Below, piece after piece: positions 32,271 through 40,901 of a stretch of 64,000 nucleotides of DNA. The notes below the pieces were generated by a model. The model was not told where the DNA came from, searched no databases, and was given only the letters and a program-made list of their open reading frames with translations. The stretch is from NCBI GenBank assembly GCA_052033915.1, contig JBPOJF010000013.1:124001-188000 (forward strand), written 5' to 3'. Position 1 is the stretch's first letter, and each line of letters begins with the position of its first letter. The stretch is from CALMZY01 sp052033915. GTDB lineage: Bacteria; Verrucomicrobiota; Kiritimatiellia; CAIQIC01; JAGNIJ01. A program made the translations under genes and the position numbers.

Positions 32271-32350
32271 ACCACGAAACACACGAACGAGGAAAGACAG
32301 AAGATGTCCGGCCGTTCCCCATTGAATTTCATTTTCGTGTATTTCGTGGT
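32271..32350. repeat. 80-bp element with ACCACGAAACACACGAA terminal inverted repeats
   Basis: ACCACGAAACACACGAA (32271-32287) and TTCGTGTATTTCGTGGT (32334-32350) are inverted repeats matching at 16 of 17 positions, enclosing 46 bp. It fills the gap between the HNH gene and the GH16 gene and looks like a small non-autonomous element. Confidence 0.75.
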
Positions 32351-32362
32351 TCAATATCATCC

Positions 32363-33712
32363 ATGACCAAACATTTCCTCGGTATGGCATTGGCTCTGAT
32401 CGCGGGCGCCGCATCCGCCGCCGAACCGCGCGGCTGGCGTCTGCTCTGGAGCGACGAGTTCGACGGACCGGCGGTGGACCCGTCGAAGTGGGCGATCGAA
32501 GACGCGGCGCTCGTGAAGAACAACGAACTTCAGTACTACGCGCCGGACGAAGTCTACATCGAGGACGGCTGCCTCGTGCTCCGCAGCCGCAAGCGCTCGA
32601 TGGGCAACCGCGAATTCACCTCCGGCCTCGTCGAAACGCGCGGCAAGTTTTCCCTCGCGTTCGGCCGTATCGAAATTCGCGCGAAACTCCCGCGCACACA
32701 GGGGCTCTGGCCCGCCCACTGGATGCTCCCCGACAACGGCTCATGGCCGCCGGAGATCGACATCATGGAATGCGTCGGCAGTCAGCCGAACCTGATCACG
32801 ATGTCCCTGCACACCGGCACGTGGCCGGACCTGCACTCGCAGAGCGAGGATTTCATCGGCGACGATTATTCGGCCGACTTCCACACGTACGCGATCGAAT
32901 GGGAGCCGAAGGAAATACGCTGGTTCATCGACGGCGTGAAGCGATTCTCGACCGCCGACTCGATCCCGCAGATTCCCATGTACCTCATCCTCAACACCGC
33001 GGTCGGCGGCAACATGCCGGGCGAGCCCGACGAGACCACCGAGTTTCCTCAATATCATTTCATCGACTACGTGCGCGTGTACGGCCGCGACATGCCCGGC
33101 CGGTTCTACCTGGTGACCGCGGCCGAACACGGCCGCGTGTCCGCCGCGCCGAAGGCCAATCCTTACAAAGCCGGGACGGAGGTCGCGCTCACCGCGTATC
33201 CGTCCATCGGCTACCTGTTCGGCGAGTGGAGCGGCGATCTTCAAGGTTCGGAAAATCCCGCGCGCGTCACGATGAAATCCCACAAAAACGTCCGCGCCGT
33301 CTTTGTCGAAGACCCGAACGCGCCCGTCCTGCTGTCGCGCGGAAAACCCGTGATGGTTTCGTCCGTCGAGAAACCGGACTGCGAAGGCTCAAATGCGACG
33401 GACGGCAACCTGAAAACCCGCTGGTCATCCGAATTCGCCGACCCGCAGACCCTCACGATCGATCTCGGCGAGCCGCACCCCATCGAAGCCATCCGGCTCG
33501 TGTGGGAGGTGGCTCACGCGAAGGACTACGCGATCGACGTGTCCGACGACGGCAAGGCGTGGAAGAACATTCATGCCAAGAAAAACTGCCAAGGCGGCAC
33601 CGAAGAGATCATCGGCCTGAAAGTATCCGGCCGCTACGTGCGACTGACCGGCCTGACGCGCGCCGCCGAATGGGGTTACTCGCTCTGGGAATTTGAAGTG
33701 TTCGGAAGGTAG
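32363..33712 (+). CDS. Secreted GH16 endo-beta-glucanase (laminarinase-like) with accessory domains
   Basis: A 449-residue exported enzyme: signal peptide (MTKHFLGMALALIAGAASA), GH16 catalytic domain (residues about 20-245) with the active-site motif EIDIMECVG holding both catalytic glutamates, then an InlB/Listeria-type repeat (AEHGRVSAAPKANPYKAGTE ... FGEWSGDLQG), and a C-terminal F5/8-type carbohydrate-binding module (SNATDGNLKTRWSSEFADPQ ... LTIDLG). The family hydrolyses beta-1,3 or mixed-linkage glucans such as laminarin. The start is ATG 32363, next to a repeat element. Its 3' end overlaps the convergent activase gene by 37 bp. Confidence 0.93.
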   Translation: MTKHFLGMALALIAGAASAAEPRGWRLLWSDEFDGPAVDPSKWAIEDAALVKNNELQYYAPDEVYIEDGCLVLRSRKRSMGNREFTSGLVETRGKFSLAFGRIEIRAKLPRTQGLWPAHWMLPDNGSWPPEIDIMECVGSQPNLITMSLHTGTWPDLHSQSEDFIGDDYSADFHTYAIEWEPKEIRWFIDGVKRFSTADSIPQIPMYLILNTAVGGNMPGEPDETTEFPQYHFIDYVRVYGRDMPGRFYLVTAAEHGRVSAAPKANPYKAGTEVALTAYPSIGYLFGEWSGDLQGSENPARVTMKSHKNVRAVFVEDPNAPVLLSRGKPVMVSSVEKPDCEGSNATDGNLKTRWSSEFADPQTLTIDLGEPHPIEAIRLVWEVAHAKDYAIDVSDDGKAWKNIHAKKNCQGGTEEIIGLKVSGRYVRLTGLTRAAEWGYSLWEFEVFGR

Positions 33713-36700
33713 AGGAAGTCCGCCTCCTGTTTCGCCACGGTCATCATCAGCTTGATCCGGTTGACCTGATTGACCTCGCTGGCACCGGGATCGTAATCCA
33801 CGGCAATGATATTGGCGCGGGTGTAACGGCGCTTGAGTTCCTTGATCAGCCCTTTACCGGTGATGTGGTTGGGCAGGCAGCCGAAAGGCTGCATGCACAG
33901 GATATTGTGGATGCCGGATTCCAGCATGTTGACCATCTCGGCAGTGAGCAGCCAGCCTTCGCCGGTCTGGTGTCCCAGGGAAACGAGACTTTCGACTTTT
34001 TTCCGCAGCACGCTGAACCGTATGGGCGCCGTGAAGCGCCGGCTCAGCCTGAAACCGAGGCGCAGACCGAGCCGGGTGAGCTCCAGAAAGGCGATGGCCG
34101 TTAAAGCATCCCGGCAGGCCCTTTCGGGGCCTGCCAGGTGGCGGTAGTTGAACACATGGTCATAGAGTGAGTACAACACGAAGTCGGTAATGTCCGTGGA
34201 AACCGCTTCTCCGCCTTCTTTCTCCACGGTCAGCACGGCGTTGTTGTTGGCGTCCGGATGGTACTGGAGCAGAATTTCCCCCACCAGTCCCACCCGCGGC
34301 TTGCGCTCTTCCTGTTTCAGCGGAAGCTTGTCGAACTCGCGGATCATGGCCAGCATATTCCATTCAAATCGCAGCACATTGCCGCTGACGATATTGTTCT
34401 TCGCTTTTTCAATCCAGCGTTCCGCCAATCGTTCGGCGCTCCCCGGTTCCAGTTCGTACGGTCTGACCCGGTACAGCATGCGCATGAGCGCATCACCGTA
34501 ATGCCCGGCCATAATCAACCGGCGCAGCATTTTTCCGGATACGCGAAAACCGGGCGCGTCCGTGTTGACGTTGGTGGAAAAGGCGACGATGGGTACATGG
34601 TCCAGGCCGCAGTCCAGGAGCGCCTTGCGCAGAAAGGCGATATAGTTTGTCGCTCGGCACCCGCCGCCCGTCTGGGTTACGGCGAGGGCCACCTTGTGGT
34701 GATCGTACGGGCCGTTTCTGACGGCTTGAAGCAATTGCCCGACCACCACAATAGCCGGAAAGCAGGCGTCGTTGTTCACATAACGCAGGCCAAGGTCAAT
34801 GGCCTCCTTGTCCACAGAGGGCAGTTGAACAGCCTTGTAGCCATCGACGGCAAGAATGGTTTCCATGAACCGGAAATGGATGGGCGACATCTGGGGGATC
34901 AGGATGGTGTGGGTATCGCGCATGGCCTCGGTGAATATGGGCGCGGGCGGCATATCCTCCGTTTTACCTCGGCTCTTTTGGGCCATCTTCTCGCGCATGG
35001 CGGCCAGCAGAGAGCGAATGCGTATCCTGGCCGGGCCGAGATTGTCTCCCTCGTCGATTTTGATTTGGGCGTACAGCCCGTTCTCCCGGGCAACGATTTC
35101 CTCCAACTGATCTGCCGTGATGGCGTCCAGACCGCAACCGAAGGAAATAAGTTGCAGGACGGCAATATTGTCGGAGCCTGCCACGGAAGCCCCGGCGCGG
35201 TACAGGCGGGAATGATAGGTCCACTGATCGACCACGCGCAACGGGCCGGGATCGGGCATCAGATGCGCGACCGAGTCTTCCGTCAGCACGGCCATGCCGC
35301 AGGAAGTGACCAGTTCGGCGACCCCGTGGTTCACTTCCGGGTCGACATGGTACGGATGCCCCGCCAGGACCAAGCCGGGCTGCCCGGACGCCATCAAATC
35401 CGCGACCAACGCTTCCCCGGCTTTTCGCATGTCATCCTGAAATGCCTTCATGGCGGAGAAACCGGCCCGGACGGCATCTTCAAGCTCCGTCATGAGAATG
35501 TCCGCGAACAGCGGGATGGCTTGCAGCCGACGCGGGAGCATGGCTTCATCCAGAGGCAGAAACTCGTGGATGAAGTTGACGCCGTTCTTTTTCAGAGCGC
35601 TCATGTTGTTGACCAGCAATTCCGGGTAGCCGATGACCACGGGGCAATTGAAAGTGCCGTCCTGGGATGCGAAATTTCGCTGCTCGTAGGGAATGCAGGG
35701 AAAGAAGATGTTTTTGACGCCTTTTTCCAGCAAATCGAACAGATGCCCGTGGGCCAGCTTGGCCGGGTAGCACACGGTCTGCGAGGGGATGGTGTCGTGA
35801 CCCTTGTAGTACAATTTCTTGGAGGACGGCGCGGAAAGTTCGACCCGGAAGCCCAGCCTGGTCAACAGGGTAAACCAGAGCGGATAGTTTTCATACATGT
35901 TCAACGCCCGGGGAATGCCGATGGTTCCGCGCCGCGCTTTTTCCGGCGCGAGCGGTTCATCATGTTCGAAAAGCCGTTTGTATTTGTAGGCATACAGGTT
36001 GGGAAGCGACTTGGGCCGGCGGCCCGCGCCGTGTTCGCAGCGATTTCCGGAAACGAAGCGGCGTTTATCCGCAAAGGTGGAAACCGTCATCAGGCAACGG
36101 TTGCCGCACTTTCCACAACGGGCGGTGACGGTTTTGACGGTAAAGTTCGCCAGCGCCTCCGGACGGATCAGGGCGCTGCTTTCGCCCACTCGTTCCCTGG
36201 CGGCCAGGGCCGCGCCGAATGCGCCCATCAATCCGGCGATGCTCGGACGCATGACCGGATGACCCAATTCCAGTTCCAGGGCCCGCAACAAAGCGTCGTT
36301 GGCGAACGCGCCGCCCTGGGCCACCACAAATTCGCCGAGTTCTTCGACGCTGACGAGTTTCATCACCTTGTAGCAGGCGTTGCGGATGACCGAATAGCAT
36401 AGCCCGGCGGCAATATCTCCCACGGAAGCCCCCTCTTTTTGCACCTGCTTGACCTTGGAGTTCATGAACACCGTGCAGCGCGTGCCGAGATCGGCGGGTT
36501 CCCGGGCGTCCAGCGCGGCGTTCACAAACTCGCTCAGGGGCATGTCCAGCGAATCGGCAAAATTTTCGATGAAGGAGCCGCACCCGGCGGAACAGGCTTC
36601 ATTGAGCTGAATGCGGGTGATGACGCCGTTTTTGATCCACATGCACTTGATATCTTGTCCTCCGATATCGAGAACGAAGGAAACACGCGGTTCAAAGTGC

Positions 36701-37932
36701 TCGGCCGCCTTGTAATGGGCGACGGTTTCCACCTCGTCGATATCCACGCCCAAAGCGGCCACCAGCAAGGCGCTGCCGTAGCCTGTGGCGCCCGCCGCCC
36801 TGATGGTCAGGGCGTCCGACTTGCGCTTGTAGATTTCCGTTAGAATATCGCGCGCGACGGTCAGGGGTTCTCCCTTGTTCGGACCGTAACGCATGAAAAG
36901 GATATTGTTATCCGCGTCCAGCAGGACGGCTTTTATGGTGGTGGATCCGCTGTCGAAGCCGAGCCAGGCATCGCCTACAGCCTCTTCGAGGGGCTTGAAC
37001 GTCACACGGGAGCGGTCGTGGCGGGCGGTAAATTCTTCCCGTTCTTCTGCCGAACGGAAAAGAGGAGGGAGCCGCCGGGTCAAATCGAAGGCCGCGACGT
37101 TGTCCAGATCGTTTACGACCGCATCCAGCGAAACAGGCGCGGAATCCTCCATGCCGCCGTGGAGCGCGGCCCCGTACGCCACAAAAAAATGGGCGTATTC
37201 GGGCAATACCGTTGCCGTCGCTTCTTTCAGGCTCATCTCAAAACGTTCGCGCAAGGAAGGCAAAAAGGCCAGGGGACCGCCGAGCAAAACGACCTTGCCC
37301 CTGATGGCCCGGCCTCGGGCCAGACCGCTGATGGTCTGGTTGACCACCGCCTGCATGATGGAAGCGGCGATATCCTCGCGGGACGCGCCTTGATTGAGCA
37401 GAGGCAGTATGTCTGTTTTGGCGAAGACGCCGCAACGGGAGGCAATGGGATAGATGACCTTGTGCCGTTGCGCCAGTTCGTCCAGCCCGACCGCATCCGT
37501 GCGCAGGAACGCCGCCATCTGGTCGATAAAAGCTCCGGTGCCCCCGGCGCAGGTTTCATTCATCCGCTGATCGACGCCGCCGGTCAGGTAGGTCAGCTTG
37601 GCGTCTTCTCCGCCTAACTCAATGACCACATCGGCCTCCGGAATCACTTTCCGGATGGCCATACTGGAAGCCGCCACTTCCTGGATAAACGGCAGGCCAA
37701 GGTCTTCAGCCAAGGCCAGCGCACCCGATCCGGTCAGGCTCAGGCGGCAGGCATCAAGGGCCAGCGCTTGTTTCACTTCCCGCAAAAGTTCGGCGGTTTT
37801 CGCCCGTACTTCGGAGAAGTGGCGCAGATATCTGCTGAAGACAACCTGGCCGTCCGAGGTCACGGCAACGATCTTGACGGTTGTGGAACCAATATCCAGA
37901 CCCAGAGTGATTCGGTTTGGAGAGAGGTTTAT
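33676..37932 (-). CDS. Giant BcrAD/BadFG-type activase with dehydratase-like C-terminal half; ATA start
   Basis: A 1,418-residue protein with two tandem ASKHA ATPase domains of the 2-hydroxyacyl-CoA dehydratase activator family (LGLDIGSTTVK and WLGFDSGSTTIK). Each keeps both [4Fe-4S] cysteines: ETCAGGTGAF with SRCGVFAK, and EACSAGCGSF with TRCTVFMN. The C-terminal 750 residues are DUF2229/COG3580-like (IPSQTVCYPAKLAHGHLFD, MQPFGCLPNHITGKG, VDYDPGASEVNQVNR). These proteins are thought to use ATP to drive low-potential electron transfer; the substrate of this one is unknown. No ATG, GTG or TTG lies in frame near the start. The codon placed 8 nt after GGAGG is ATA (37932-37930). No dehydratase genes adjoin it. 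Confidence 0.85.
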   Translation of the reverse strand: MNLSPNRITLGLDIGSTTVKIVAVTSDGQVVFSRYLRHFSEVRAKTAELLREVKQALALDACRLSLTGSGALALAEDLGLPFIQEVAASSMAIRKVIPEADVVIELGGEDAKLTYLTGGVDQRMNETCAGGTGAFIDQMAAFLRTDAVGLDELAQRHKVIYPIASRCGVFAKTDILPLLNQGASREDIAASIMQAVVNQTISGLARGRAIRGKVVLLGGPLAFLPSLRERFEMSLKEATATVLPEYAHFFVAYGAALHGGMEDSAPVSLDAVVNDLDNVAAFDLTRRLPPLFRSAEEREEFTARHDRSRVTFKPLEEAVGDAWLGFDSGSTTIKAVLLDADNNILFMRYGPNKGEPLTVARDILTEIYKRKSDALTIRAAGATGYGSALLVAALGVDIDEVETVAHYKAAEHFEPRVSFVLDIGGQDIKCMWIKNGVITRIQLNEACSAGCGSFIENFADSLDMPLSEFVNAALDAREPADLGTRCTVFMNSKVKQVQKEGASVGDIAAGLCYSVIRNACYKVMKLVSVEELGEFVVAQGGAFANDALLRALELELGHPVMRPSIAGLMGAFGAALAARERVGESSALIRPEALANFTVKTVTARCGKCGNRCLMTVSTFADKRRFVSGNRCEHGAGRRPKSLPNLYAYKYKRLFEHDEPLAPEKARRGTIGIPRALNMYENYPLWFTLLTRLGFRVELSAPSSKKLYYKGHDTIPSQTVCYPAKLAHGHLFDLLEKGVKNIFFPCIPYEQRNFASQDGTFNCPVVIGYPELLVNNMSALKKNGVNFIHEFLPLDEAMLPRRLQAIPLFADILMTELEDAVRAGFSAMKAFQDDMRKAGEALVADLMASGQPGLVLAGHPYHVDPEVNHGVAELVTSCGMAVLTEDSVAHLMPDPGPLRVVDQWTYHSRLYRAGASVAGSDNIAVLQLISFGCGLDAITADQLEEIVARENGLYAQIKIDEGDNLGPARIRIRSLLAAMREKMAQKSRGKTEDMPPAPIFTEAMRDTHTILIPQMSPIHFRFMETILAVDGYKAVQLPSVDKEAIDLGLRYVNNDACFPAIVVVGQLLQAVRNGPYDHHKVALAVTQTGGGCRATNYIAFLRKALLDCGLDHVPIVAFSTNVNTDAPGFRVSGKMLRRLIMAGHYGDALMRMLYRVRPYELEPGSAERLAERWIEKAKNNIVSGNVLRFEWNMLAMIREFDKLPLKQEERKPRVGLVGEILLQYHPDANNNAVLTVEKEGGEAVSTDITDFVLYSLYDHVFNYRHLAGPERACRDALTAIAFLELTRLGLRLGFRLSRRFTAPIRFSVLRKKVESLVSLGHQTGEGWLLTAEMVNMLESGIHNILCMQPFGCLPNHITGKGLIKELKRRYTRANIIAVDYDPGASEVNQVNRIKLMMTVAKQEADFLYLPNTSNSQSE

Positions 37933-37940
37933 GTCGCATG

Positions 37941-37945
37941 CCTCC
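37941..37945 (-). promoter_or_regulatory. Strong ribosome binding site deciding the activase start
   Basis: AGGAGG on the minus strand, 8 nt before an in-frame ATA. An ATG one base after GGAGG is in another frame and too close. This supports ATA initiation or a start codon lost by mutation or assembly error. Confidence 0.6.
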
Positions 37946-37978
37946 TGTAAAGCGCACGGCGCGAAAAACTGTTTGTAG

Positions 37979-37998
37979 AAAGTCCAAAGTCCAAAGAC
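37979..37998. repeat. AAGTCCAAAGTCCAAAG direct repeat
   Basis: A short copy of the GTCCAAAGTCC family just upstream of the activase ribosome binding site, without the inverted arm seen at other copies. Confidence 0.6.
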
Positions 37999-38069
37999 GA
38001 TGGGATCATTGAACCCGGAGCGGCTCGAAGTCCGTATTGCGAAGCTCCTGCCTCTGTTCGTCCTGTATT

Positions 38070-38165
38070 CTAGCGCTGCCGGCGGTCGGTGTGAAGCTGG
38101 TTCCGGACGGATCGGCCAGTCTCCCGGCAACAGCGCTAGTGTAGCGTCCGCCGTCCCCGGCGGAC
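38070..38165. repeat. Compound palindrome between subtilase and activase genes
   Basis: CTAGCGCTG (38070-38078) and CAGCGCTAG (38131-38139) are perfect inverted arms. Next to them GTCCGCC (38146-38152) and GGCGGAC (38159-38165) form a tight hairpin within a GTAGCGTC repeat that also occurs at 31742-31767. This fills most of the gap between the two genes. Confidence 0.6.
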
Positions 38166-38188
38166 TGTTGGGCGGGCGCAAGGGCTGC

Positions 38189-39667
38189 CTACCTCAAAAA
38201 GCGCGCCAGCGCCGCGGCGTCCAGCGCACCGTAGCCGTATTGGGAGTCACGCCCCGTGGCGCCGAGGTCGGTCACGGCGTCCTTGAGCGCCTGGATGGCC
38301 TCGGAGGCGGTCGCCTTGGGATGCTTGGCGAAGTACAGCGCAAGCGCACGCGATACGTACGCGCTCGAAATCGAGGTGCCCGCGTACGCGCCCGCCCCGC
38401 CCTTGTACCCCACCGGAAACGTGGCGTAGCCAGGGGCCGCCAGGGTGATGAAATCGCCGGAGTTGGAGTTCGCCCAAATCGTACCGTCTTCGTCCAGCGC
38501 GCTGACGGCGATTACGTTGCGGTACGCGGCCGGGTACATCGCCGCACCGGTCGGTTCGTTGCCGGCCGCGGCGACCAGGATGGCGCCTTTCGATTGCGCG
38601 TGGGCCACGGCCGTGGAGATGAAATCGCTCTTCACTTCCGTGCCCCAGCTCATGTTGATCACGCGCGCGCCGTTCTCCAGCGCGTACGACATGCTCTTCA
38701 TCAGCCCGAAATTGGACGCCCGCCCGTTGTCGTCAAAGGCGCGCACGGCGACCAGCGGCACGGACAGCAAGTCGGTCCCTTTCTGCGGACTCACGGCGCC
38801 CGCGGCTATCAGGGCCATCTGCGTACCGTGGCCAAGCGAGTCGCCCAGCGTTCGGTCCGGGTTCACAGCGTCGTAGCGGCCGACGACAACGTCGTCCAGC
38901 CCCTTGATGGGCATGAGACCGGAATCGAGGATCGCCAGCGCCGCCACGTTCTCCAGCGGCGGCGGCACGGAAATGTCATCGCGTCCCGCGCTTCCGGTCC
39001 CGGCGGTGTTTCGGGCGTCCGGCGCAGGCGCGGCGACGATGTAATTCGGTTCCACAACGGCGACCAGCGCGTTCTTTTCCAATTGCTGGATCAGCGCGAT
39101 GAGGTTCGTGCCGGGCGCTACACGAACCCGGTAGATGCCGAGGCCGGGAATGCTGTCCACTACCGTCCCGCCGATCTGGTTGAGCAAAAGCTCGACGGCG
39201 TCGCGGCGCGTGCCCGGCTTGAAACCGATCAGAATTTCGTCCTGCACGAATTCGGGCCCGCCGGACGGGGCGGTGGTCACCGCGTAATTCGTGCGGGCGC
39301 CGAGAAGCGGCTGGATATTCTCTTTCTTGCCGGGAAAGAACACCTGGATTTCGTCGAGCTTCGGCATCGGCCCGAGCGGTCCTTCGATGACGTCCCAGAT
39401 CAACACGTAACCGAACCGGCCCAGCAGTTCGGCCATCGCTTCCTGGACATCGGCGTCCTTCACGTCGGCAGTGACTTCTCCGCGTACCTGCGGATCGACC
39501 CGGACGTTGACGCCGGATTGTGCGATCCGCGTCAGGATCTCCACCAGGGGCTCCCGATTCGCCGTGATGGATATCCGGTCGCCGTTCAGGCGGACGGACA
39601 AACCGGACACCGGGCCCGCGCACAGCAGGACCGACAGGGCGGCATAGAGAACAGGACGCCAGCGCAT
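38189..39667 (-). CDS. Secreted subtilase (S8) with STN-like N-terminal domain
   Basis: A 492-residue exported serine protease. After the signal peptide (MRWRPVLYAALSVLLCAGPVSG) comes an STN/secretin-type short domain (ISITANREPLVEILTRIAQS ... VTADVKDADVQEAMAELLGRFGY). A propeptide-like domain follows (EFVQDEILIGFKPGTRRDAV ... VAVVEPNYIVAAP), then the S8 domain with Asp (LAILDSGL), His (GHGTQMALIAAG), the oxyanion Asn (VAAAGNEP) and Ser (GTSISSAYVSRAL). STN domains normally occur in TonB receptors and secretins, so this combination suggests peptidoglycan or envelope localisation. It is divergent from the exported protein gene at 39742. Confidence 0.92.
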   Translation of the reverse strand: MRWRPVLYAALSVLLCAGPVSGLSVRLNGDRISITANREPLVEILTRIAQSGVNVRVDPQVRGEVTADVKDADVQEAMAELLGRFGYVLIWDVIEGPLGPMPKLDEIQVFFPGKKENIQPLLGARTNYAVTTAPSGGPEFVQDEILIGFKPGTRRDAVELLLNQIGGTVVDSIPGLGIYRVRVAPGTNLIALIQQLEKNALVAVVEPNYIVAAPAPDARNTAGTGSAGRDDISVPPPLENVAALAILDSGLMPIKGLDDVVVGRYDAVNPDRTLGDSLGHGTQMALIAAGAVSPQKGTDLLSVPLVAVRAFDDNGRASNFGLMKSMSYALENGARVINMSWGTEVKSDFISTAVAHAQSKGAILVAAAGNEPTGAAMYPAAYRNVIAVSALDEDGTIWANSNSGDFITLAAPGYATFPVGYKGGAGAYAGTSISSAYVSRALALYFAKHPKATASEAIQALKDAVTDLGATGRDSQYGYGALDAAALARFLR

Positions 39668-39741
39668 GGACGGAAAATTACCAGAAAGCGGGCCGGCTGC
39701 CCAGTTTGACGGGCCCCTTTTTTCGCGGTATCCTCGCGTTA

Positions 39742-40878
39742 ATGAAGGGTGTTTCACGAGCCTTTTTCGCGCTCGGCCTCATACCCGCTTTCCTGACGGG
39801 CACGGCATGGGCCCAAACCGGCGCGCCCAGCCGCGCCGCCCGCTCGTACAGCGGCCGTATCCAGATGCATACGACACCCATCACTCTTCAGGCGCCGGAC
39901 AGCTCTCTGGATATGGAGAAGAAGCCGAATTTCCGGAATGCGGACTTCAAGATGCCGATCCCCGAAACACCGCCGCCGGAATCTTCATTCCGGCCCGCCG
40001 GGCCGAGAGTCAAGTCGGCCCGCGACAAACAGCAGAACAGGAACTGGATTCTTCCCCAGACACCGTTCAAGGACGAGGACACCCTGGGCGCAAGGCTGAC
40101 TCCGCAGGAAGAGAGCGCCCCTTCCGGATGGGGATGGCTGGCGGACGATTTGCGCGTACGCCGGCAGGAACAGGAAGACATGGCCGAAACCGAGGAGAGG
40201 GCAGCCGAAAAGGAGGAGAACGAGTACACGCCGCGTTCGGCGCTCCCGAGAGAAAGCAGTTCCGAGCTCGGCGGCATGGTCCGGAACTCCGTCTTCAAAC
40301 CGGTCTCCAGTTCCACCGCGACAAGGGAAAAGAGGGAAACCGAGCGGCAGCCGCCGGAATACGAGAACGAGCGGGCGGAGAGAAGAGCCGGACCGACCGC
40401 CGTCGAAAGGCCCCGGGTCCGCACGACGGCCGACACGCCTCGCGATCAGAAGTTTGGCGCCGACACGTCCTGGGGTAACGAGAGCCTGTGGAGCAAAAAC
40501 GCGACGCCGGCAGGCAAACTGCCGCAGACGCAAGCGCTTCTATCCATGTCCAAGGTCGAACCCAGGAAACCGACGGGCGGACTGGAGCTTCCGAAGCTGA
40601 ACCCGGAGGTCGGAACCCGCGCCGCGATCCCCCTGAACCCCGCGCCGCGGGAACCGGCATCGCGGCCTTCCGTGACGGCGGTTGGTTTCGAACCCATGCC
40701 GACAACGCCGGTCAACGACCTGGGCAGCAGGCCTTGGGACGGAGGCGTGCCCGGCCGGATATCGTTCCGCGATACCGCGCCCGCCGTACCGAGCCCTGTG
40801 ACGCCTCCGACACAACCGCTCGACTCGATGAGATCGCTGGAGCTTCCGAAGCCCGCGGCATCGCCCTGGCTGAAGTGA
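39742..40878 (+). CDS. Low-complexity exported protein of unknown function
   Basis: A 378-residue protein with a signal peptide (MKGVSRAFFALGLIPAFLTGTAWA) and a body rich in Pro, Glu, Arg and Ser, with no predicted globular core. A charged stretch rich in Glu/Arg (EEKEENEYTP region, residues about 150-230) may be helical. Near-repeats LELPKLNPE and LELPKPAAS occur in the C-terminal part. I recognise no family. It is divergent from the subtilase gene with 74 bp between, so the two may share a control region, and it could be a substrate or envelope partner of that protease. Confidence 0.7.
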   Translation: MKGVSRAFFALGLIPAFLTGTAWAQTGAPSRAARSYSGRIQMHTTPITLQAPDSSLDMEKKPNFRNADFKMPIPETPPPESSFRPAGPRVKSARDKQQNRNWILPQTPFKDEDTLGARLTPQEESAPSGWGWLADDLRVRRQEQEDMAETEERAAEKEENEYTPRSALPRESSSELGGMVRNSVFKPVSSSTATREKRETERQPPEYENERAERRAGPTAVERPRVRTTADTPRDQKFGADTSWGNESLWSKNATPAGKLPQTQALLSMSKVEPRKPTGGLELPKLNPEVGTRAAIPLNPAPREPASRPSVTAVGFEPMPTTPVNDLGSRPWDGGVPGRISFRDTAPAVPSPVTPPTQPLDSMRSLELPKPAASPWLK

Positions 40879-40901
40879 GAAGGCGGCTATCCGGCGTCGG
40901 C

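Noticed and set aside
37931..37988. ATG next to the activase ribosome binding site as its true start
   Set aside because: It is in a different frame from the conserved ASKHA N-terminus and only one base from GGAGG, too close for initiation.
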